The translations under genes were made by a program, and so were the position numbers. A stretch of 47,376 nucleotides of DNA, taken from the NCBI GenBank assembly GCA_963773665.1, contig CAVZBZ010000008.1, forward strand, positions 1 through 47,376. The letters are read 5' to 3'. This document shows positions 44,461-47,376 of the stretch, one piece after another; position 1 is the stretch's first letter, and every line of letters starts with the position of its first letter. This DNA comes from DATJLY01 sp963773665. GTDB lineage: Bacteria > Pseudomonadota > Alphaproteobacteria > ATCC43930 > CGMCC-115725. The notes below the pieces were generated by a model, which saw only the letters and a program-made list of their open reading frames with translations, searched no databases and had not been told where the DNA came from.

Positions 44461-45941
44461 GCGTCCCCCTTGCCGGCGAGCGCCGTCGCCGTCAGCACCT
44501 CTTCCAGGGCAGCGCGGGTTTCTTCCCGGGTATGCCGGTCGATCAGGTCGTCGAGCGCGAAGTCAGTTCCGACATAGCCGCGATCGGTCATGGCGCGGGT
44601 CACATGACCGAAGTGGGTCTGAAGCGCATGCAGGCCGGTCCGATCGCGTTTGCCGACAAAGCGCGCGAAGGTCTTTCGGCCCTGATGGGTGTTCAGATGC
44701 CAAGGCTCACCCTCGTGGTCCGGCAAGCCGATGAACGGTGCGAACAGATCGTTGAGCCGCCGTATGATCGTCGAGACGATGGGCAGGTCGATGCGGGCGG
44801 CAGGACCGACCAGCCCCGTGCTGGCCATCACCAGGAAGAGTTCGGATCGCCCGGTTTGCGCCCGCAGGCGGGCGGTCAGCCGCTCCATGATCGCGACGGA
44901 TCGCTCGACCGGCGCCGGAGCAACCCAGCGATGGGCTTCGCCGTCAACGCCGCGCGCCGTCTTGTAGATCTGTCCGGCGAGATAGGCGAAGGTCTCGCCG
45001 CCATCACTGACAGGATGCTGTTCGATGCAGCCGACCTGAAGGCCGAGGATCTCCGAGACCCGGGCGCCGACCAGATAGGCGATTACGACAAAGCAGGCGT
45101 CGTAGATGCGATCGGCAAGATATCGCACCTGCTTGGTGCTGATGACGGGCGCCTCATGCCAGGCAGTTTCCTCACCGGGCAGCGTCGCAAAGATGAACGG
45201 CGCGATCGCGTCGGTCACGATGAAGCCGGCCTTCGTCTGGCTGATCCCTCTAGCGAGCGCATCGTCATAGGCGGACTGCGCCTGGGTCTGCAGAGCAATC
45301 ACGTCGTCAGCCGGCGTCCCAATCAGCCGCAACGCCGCCGAGACCAACGTCACAGCGACCGCATCCGGCGTATAGGGCAGCCAGCCCCGGTCTTGCCGAG
45401 TGAAGGGCGGCGCGATCCCCGGGAAGGGATCGTCTATCGCCACTTCCGGGAACTTCGCTCCCTGGAGATACAGGCGCGTCAGTAGATTGGCATAGGTTTG
45501 CAGCGTCGTGCTCTTCAACGTCTTGCCCGGTTTGCTGCCCGGACGCTGCGCCATCGCCGCCATGAACCGGTCGCAGCCATCACGATCGAGATCAGCGAAG
45601 CTGCGGTATCCCTGCGCCGCCATCCAGCGGATCAGCTTCCGCAGCGTCTTGAAGGCAGAGACGATCGTCAATTCATGGACATTGCGGCGGCCCGGAGGCG
45701 GGTCCAGCTTCAGGCTCCACAGGAACAGCTTTGCCGCCTCTCGCCAGTCCGTCCATTGCAGATCGCTGAACCGGCTGTCGTCGGCAAGGGCAAATCCCCA
45801 GTCGAGCGAGAAGTCGCTGCGGTTGCCGCCAGGGCGACGACCGTCGAGATGCCAGACCTGATCCGACCACACTGAGCGTGTCGATATCCGAAGCGCTGGC
45901 CTTGCCGCGGCAACAAGATTGGGTGCTGCCGACGCTTGCAT
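44457..45941 (-). CDS. Tyrosine recombinase of Tn554 type (second in order)
   Basis: 494 residues, intact. N-terminal SAM-like domain with TIVSAFKTLRKLIRWMAAQG, then LQTYANLLTRLYLQGA. The catalytic half has Arg in AYLVGARVSEILGLQVGCIE, His-x-x-Arg in LNTHQGRKTFARFVGKRD, His-x-x-His-like LQTHFGHVTRAMTDRGYVGT and the nucleophile Tyr in DRGYVG. All catalytic residues seem present, so it may be active. Starts 4 bp after the first recombinase gene's stop. Confidence 0.92.
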   Translation of the reverse strand: MQASAAPNLVAAARPALRISTRSVWSDQVWHLDGRRPGGNRSDFSLDWGFALADDSRFSDLQWTDWREAAKLFLWSLKLDPPPGRRNVHELTIVSAFKTLRKLIRWMAAQGYRSFADLDRDGCDRFMAAMAQRPGSKPGKTLKSTTLQTYANLLTRLYLQGAKFPEVAIDDPFPGIAPPFTRQDRGWLPYTPDAVAVTLVSAALRLIGTPADDVIALQTQAQSAYDDALARGISQTKAGFIVTDAIAPFIFATLPGEETAWHEAPVISTKQVRYLADRIYDACFVVIAYLVGARVSEILGLQVGCIEQHPVSDGGETFAYLAGQIYKTARGVDGEAHRWVAPAPVERSVAIMERLTARLRAQTGRSELFLVMASTGLVGPAARIDLPIVSTIIRRLNDLFAPFIGLPDHEGEPWHLNTHQGRKTFARFVGKRDRTGLHALQTHFGHVTRAMTDRGYVGTDFALDDLIDRHTREETRAALEEVLTATALAGKGDA

Positions 45942-45944
45942 CGT

Positions 45945-47376
45945 TCACTCCAGCGCCGGAAGGGTTGGCAGGGCCGACATCAGCGTTCGGCCTCCGCGTG
46001 CAGCGAGTGCGGGAAGTCGGCAGGATGTCGTCCGTCAGAATGCGCAGGCTCGGCGCATACAGAAGCTCGAAGCGACGCGGATCGATGCGCTCACGCGTGC
46101 GCTCCAGCTCCTCCTTCGCCTGGAGAACGCGCGCCATGTGCTCCGCATCGATCGGGATGACCAGTCCCGGGCAGCGCAGGCATCCGCCGAAGTGCCGGCA
46201 GACCCTGCCAGCCACCGATCCAGATGCGATGCCCATGGCCGGGTTGAGGCAATCATGGCTGAACGGAACCGTCGCATTGCCCGCCAGCGCAATGCAGTCG
46301 CGTTGTGCCTGATCTTCGGTGTCTGCCTTCGCGCCGACGATCCAGCCAAGCATCAGCTCCTGCAACCGGGCGATGGTCTCGCGCTGGATACGACGCGTCT
46401 GAGGTCCCTTGATGTAAAGCTCGGTCGTGTCGGCGCGGGCGTGGTTGAGCACGTCTTGTGTCGCAACGATGTCGCCGCCGGACGCCTTGTAGTATTCGGT
46501 GGCGACGCTACCGCGCAGCAGCACCGCCGCAAAGTCCGGCAAGAGCTGCCGCGCTCGCTCCGGTGCGGCCTTGTTCCAAATGGCGATCCGGGCATTGGAG
46601 CGTTTGATGAACGGCTTCAAAGCATGCGACAATGTCCCATCCGCAATCAGCGTCACCGCGTCCTTCTTCTCGCTCTTCACAAGGAACAGGCGGTTTCGAT
46701 CCTGGCGGCTGGCTCGGGCTACGAGCGGCGCCGTCATCGCCAGCAATCTGTCGATCAGGTTCGGCGCCGCATAGCGGCGACGACGGTCAACGACCGGCTT
46801 TGCGCGCGCTTCACCTTCCCCCCGGCCCGCGGCTTAGCCCACTCGACGATGATGCGATGCTCGTCGAGCGGATGCGCCAACTGACAATCGCGCATGACCA
46901 AGCGCAGCCCATCCGGATTGCCCGCCGTCTGGATCGAAAGCGCGATGAAGAACGCCGCGACCGTCTCGCCCGTCAGTGCGGTCGCCGCCAAGATGACGAA
47001 GCCCGCCATGGCGGTCGACCGCCGATATGTTGACGCCGCGGCGGATGGCAAGACCAATCGACGGCACGACACCGTCATCTGCGCCGGCAAGCGCCCGGAC
47101 AAGTGCACAAAGTTCGGATCGGCGCCATCAACCGGGCCGCTTGTCGCAAGGATGGTCCGCCCCACCTCAAAGCGATCCATGCCTCGTCGATTTCCTCATA
47201 ACACGCACGAAGGATCGCTTTGAGGTCCCCACCGCCAAGACGCGGCCGGGCATCAGCATACCGGTTCGGCCAGACCCGCCAGGGGAAGTCGATCCGGGCT
47301 GGCAGCCGCGACGGATGTCGGCGCTTGGTCCAGTCGATCATCTGGCGAAGTTGCATCAGCACATTCGCCCGCGAGC
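45945..47376 (-). CDS. Tyrosine recombinase of Tn554 type (first in order; 5' end outside window, three or more frame changes)
   Basis: The gene enters from the right edge. Blocks: LRQMIDWTKRRHPSRLPARI, GGGDLKAILRACYEEIDEAW, SGPVDGADPNFVHLSGRLPA, ALTGETVAAFFIALSIQTAG, RYAAPNLIDRLLAMTAPL, DGTLSHALKPFIKRSNARIA, LRGSVATEYYKASGGDIVAT and QDVLNHARADTTELYIKGPQ with the H-x-R and nucleophile-Tyr region. A Cys cluster CRHFGGCLRCPGLVIPID follows, as in TnpB-type proteins. Frame changes lie near 47170, 46775 and 46000. It ends LMSALPTLPALE at the TGA 45947-45945, just before the next recombinase ATG. Confidence 0.82.

Larger units (their letters stand above)
43489..47376 (-). mobile_element. Tn554-like recombinase transposon inserted in parB (right end outside window)
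   Basis: The parB frame is broken at about 43488. From there the DNA carries, on the minus strand reading leftward, a tyrosine recombinase (partial), a second tyrosine recombinase, a small Cys-containing protein and a DUF6262/TnpC-like protein, all overlapping or nearly so. This gene set matches Tn554-type transposons, which use several recombinases in place of a DDE transposase. The missing parB 5' end should lie to the right of the window if this is a simple insertion. Confidence 0.75.

Overview
The window is high-GC alphaproteobacterial DNA, probably Hyphomicrobiales-like; the lineage is my inference from protein style. It shows a chromosomal edge, a tRNA-Arg integration hot spot, and most of an integrative and conjugative element (ICE) with a P-type (trb) type IV secretion system. 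Very many genes are interrupted by single-base frame changes while both halves stay well conserved. I therefore annotate whole genes across the frame changes and suspect residual indels in the sequence rather than mass gene decay.

Layout. 1-3154: chromosomal comM (5' end outside the window) and a hybrid histidine kinase. 3155-6239: tRNA-Arg(CCG) hot spot. A 94-bp direct repeat holding the 5' half of a tRNA-Arg brackets a 1.9-kb AT-richer remnant island with an integrase N-terminus, a YjzC-like gene and an orphan gene. A complete tRNA-Arg lies at 5951-6027. 6240-8454: a Fic protein and a LysR regulator on the plus strand. 8418-18776: the mating-pair operon on the minus strand, reading from the right: copG-like, trbB, C, D, E, J, trbK-alt, L, F, G, I, DUF2274. 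18784-25076: traG coupling protein, DUF3363-type relaxase, candidate oriT (22571-22733), lytic transglycosylase, DUF736, traF-like peptidase, DUF2840. 25073-28733: RHH protein, parA, repA with iteron-like repeats inside its 3' end, an AlpA-like HTH gene and two DUF2285-type regulators. 28963-32551: XRE regulator with tandem palindromic operators, DUF736 paralogue, small membrane proteins, DUF2493. 32880-41613: a Toprim protein, a giant methyltransferase-helicase (strawberry-notch family), DUF4326 and a run of small uncharacterised proteins. 41716-43488: a ParB-family gene cut at its 5' end. 43490-47376: a Tn554-like recombinase transposon inserted in parB and running off the window.

How it works together. 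Relaxase and TraG process and deliver DNA at the oriT, the Trb proteins build the channel, and TraF and the transglycosylase help assembly. RepA, ParA and RHH/ParB probably stabilise the excised circle. Genes to the right of the oriT read almost entirely toward it, as in leading regions of conjugative plasmids. Two related long-hairpin leaders (29771-29818 and 32675-32737) precede such genes and could act as entry-activated promoters; this is the most interesting hypothesis here. The ICE's own functional integrase and right attachment site are not in the window.
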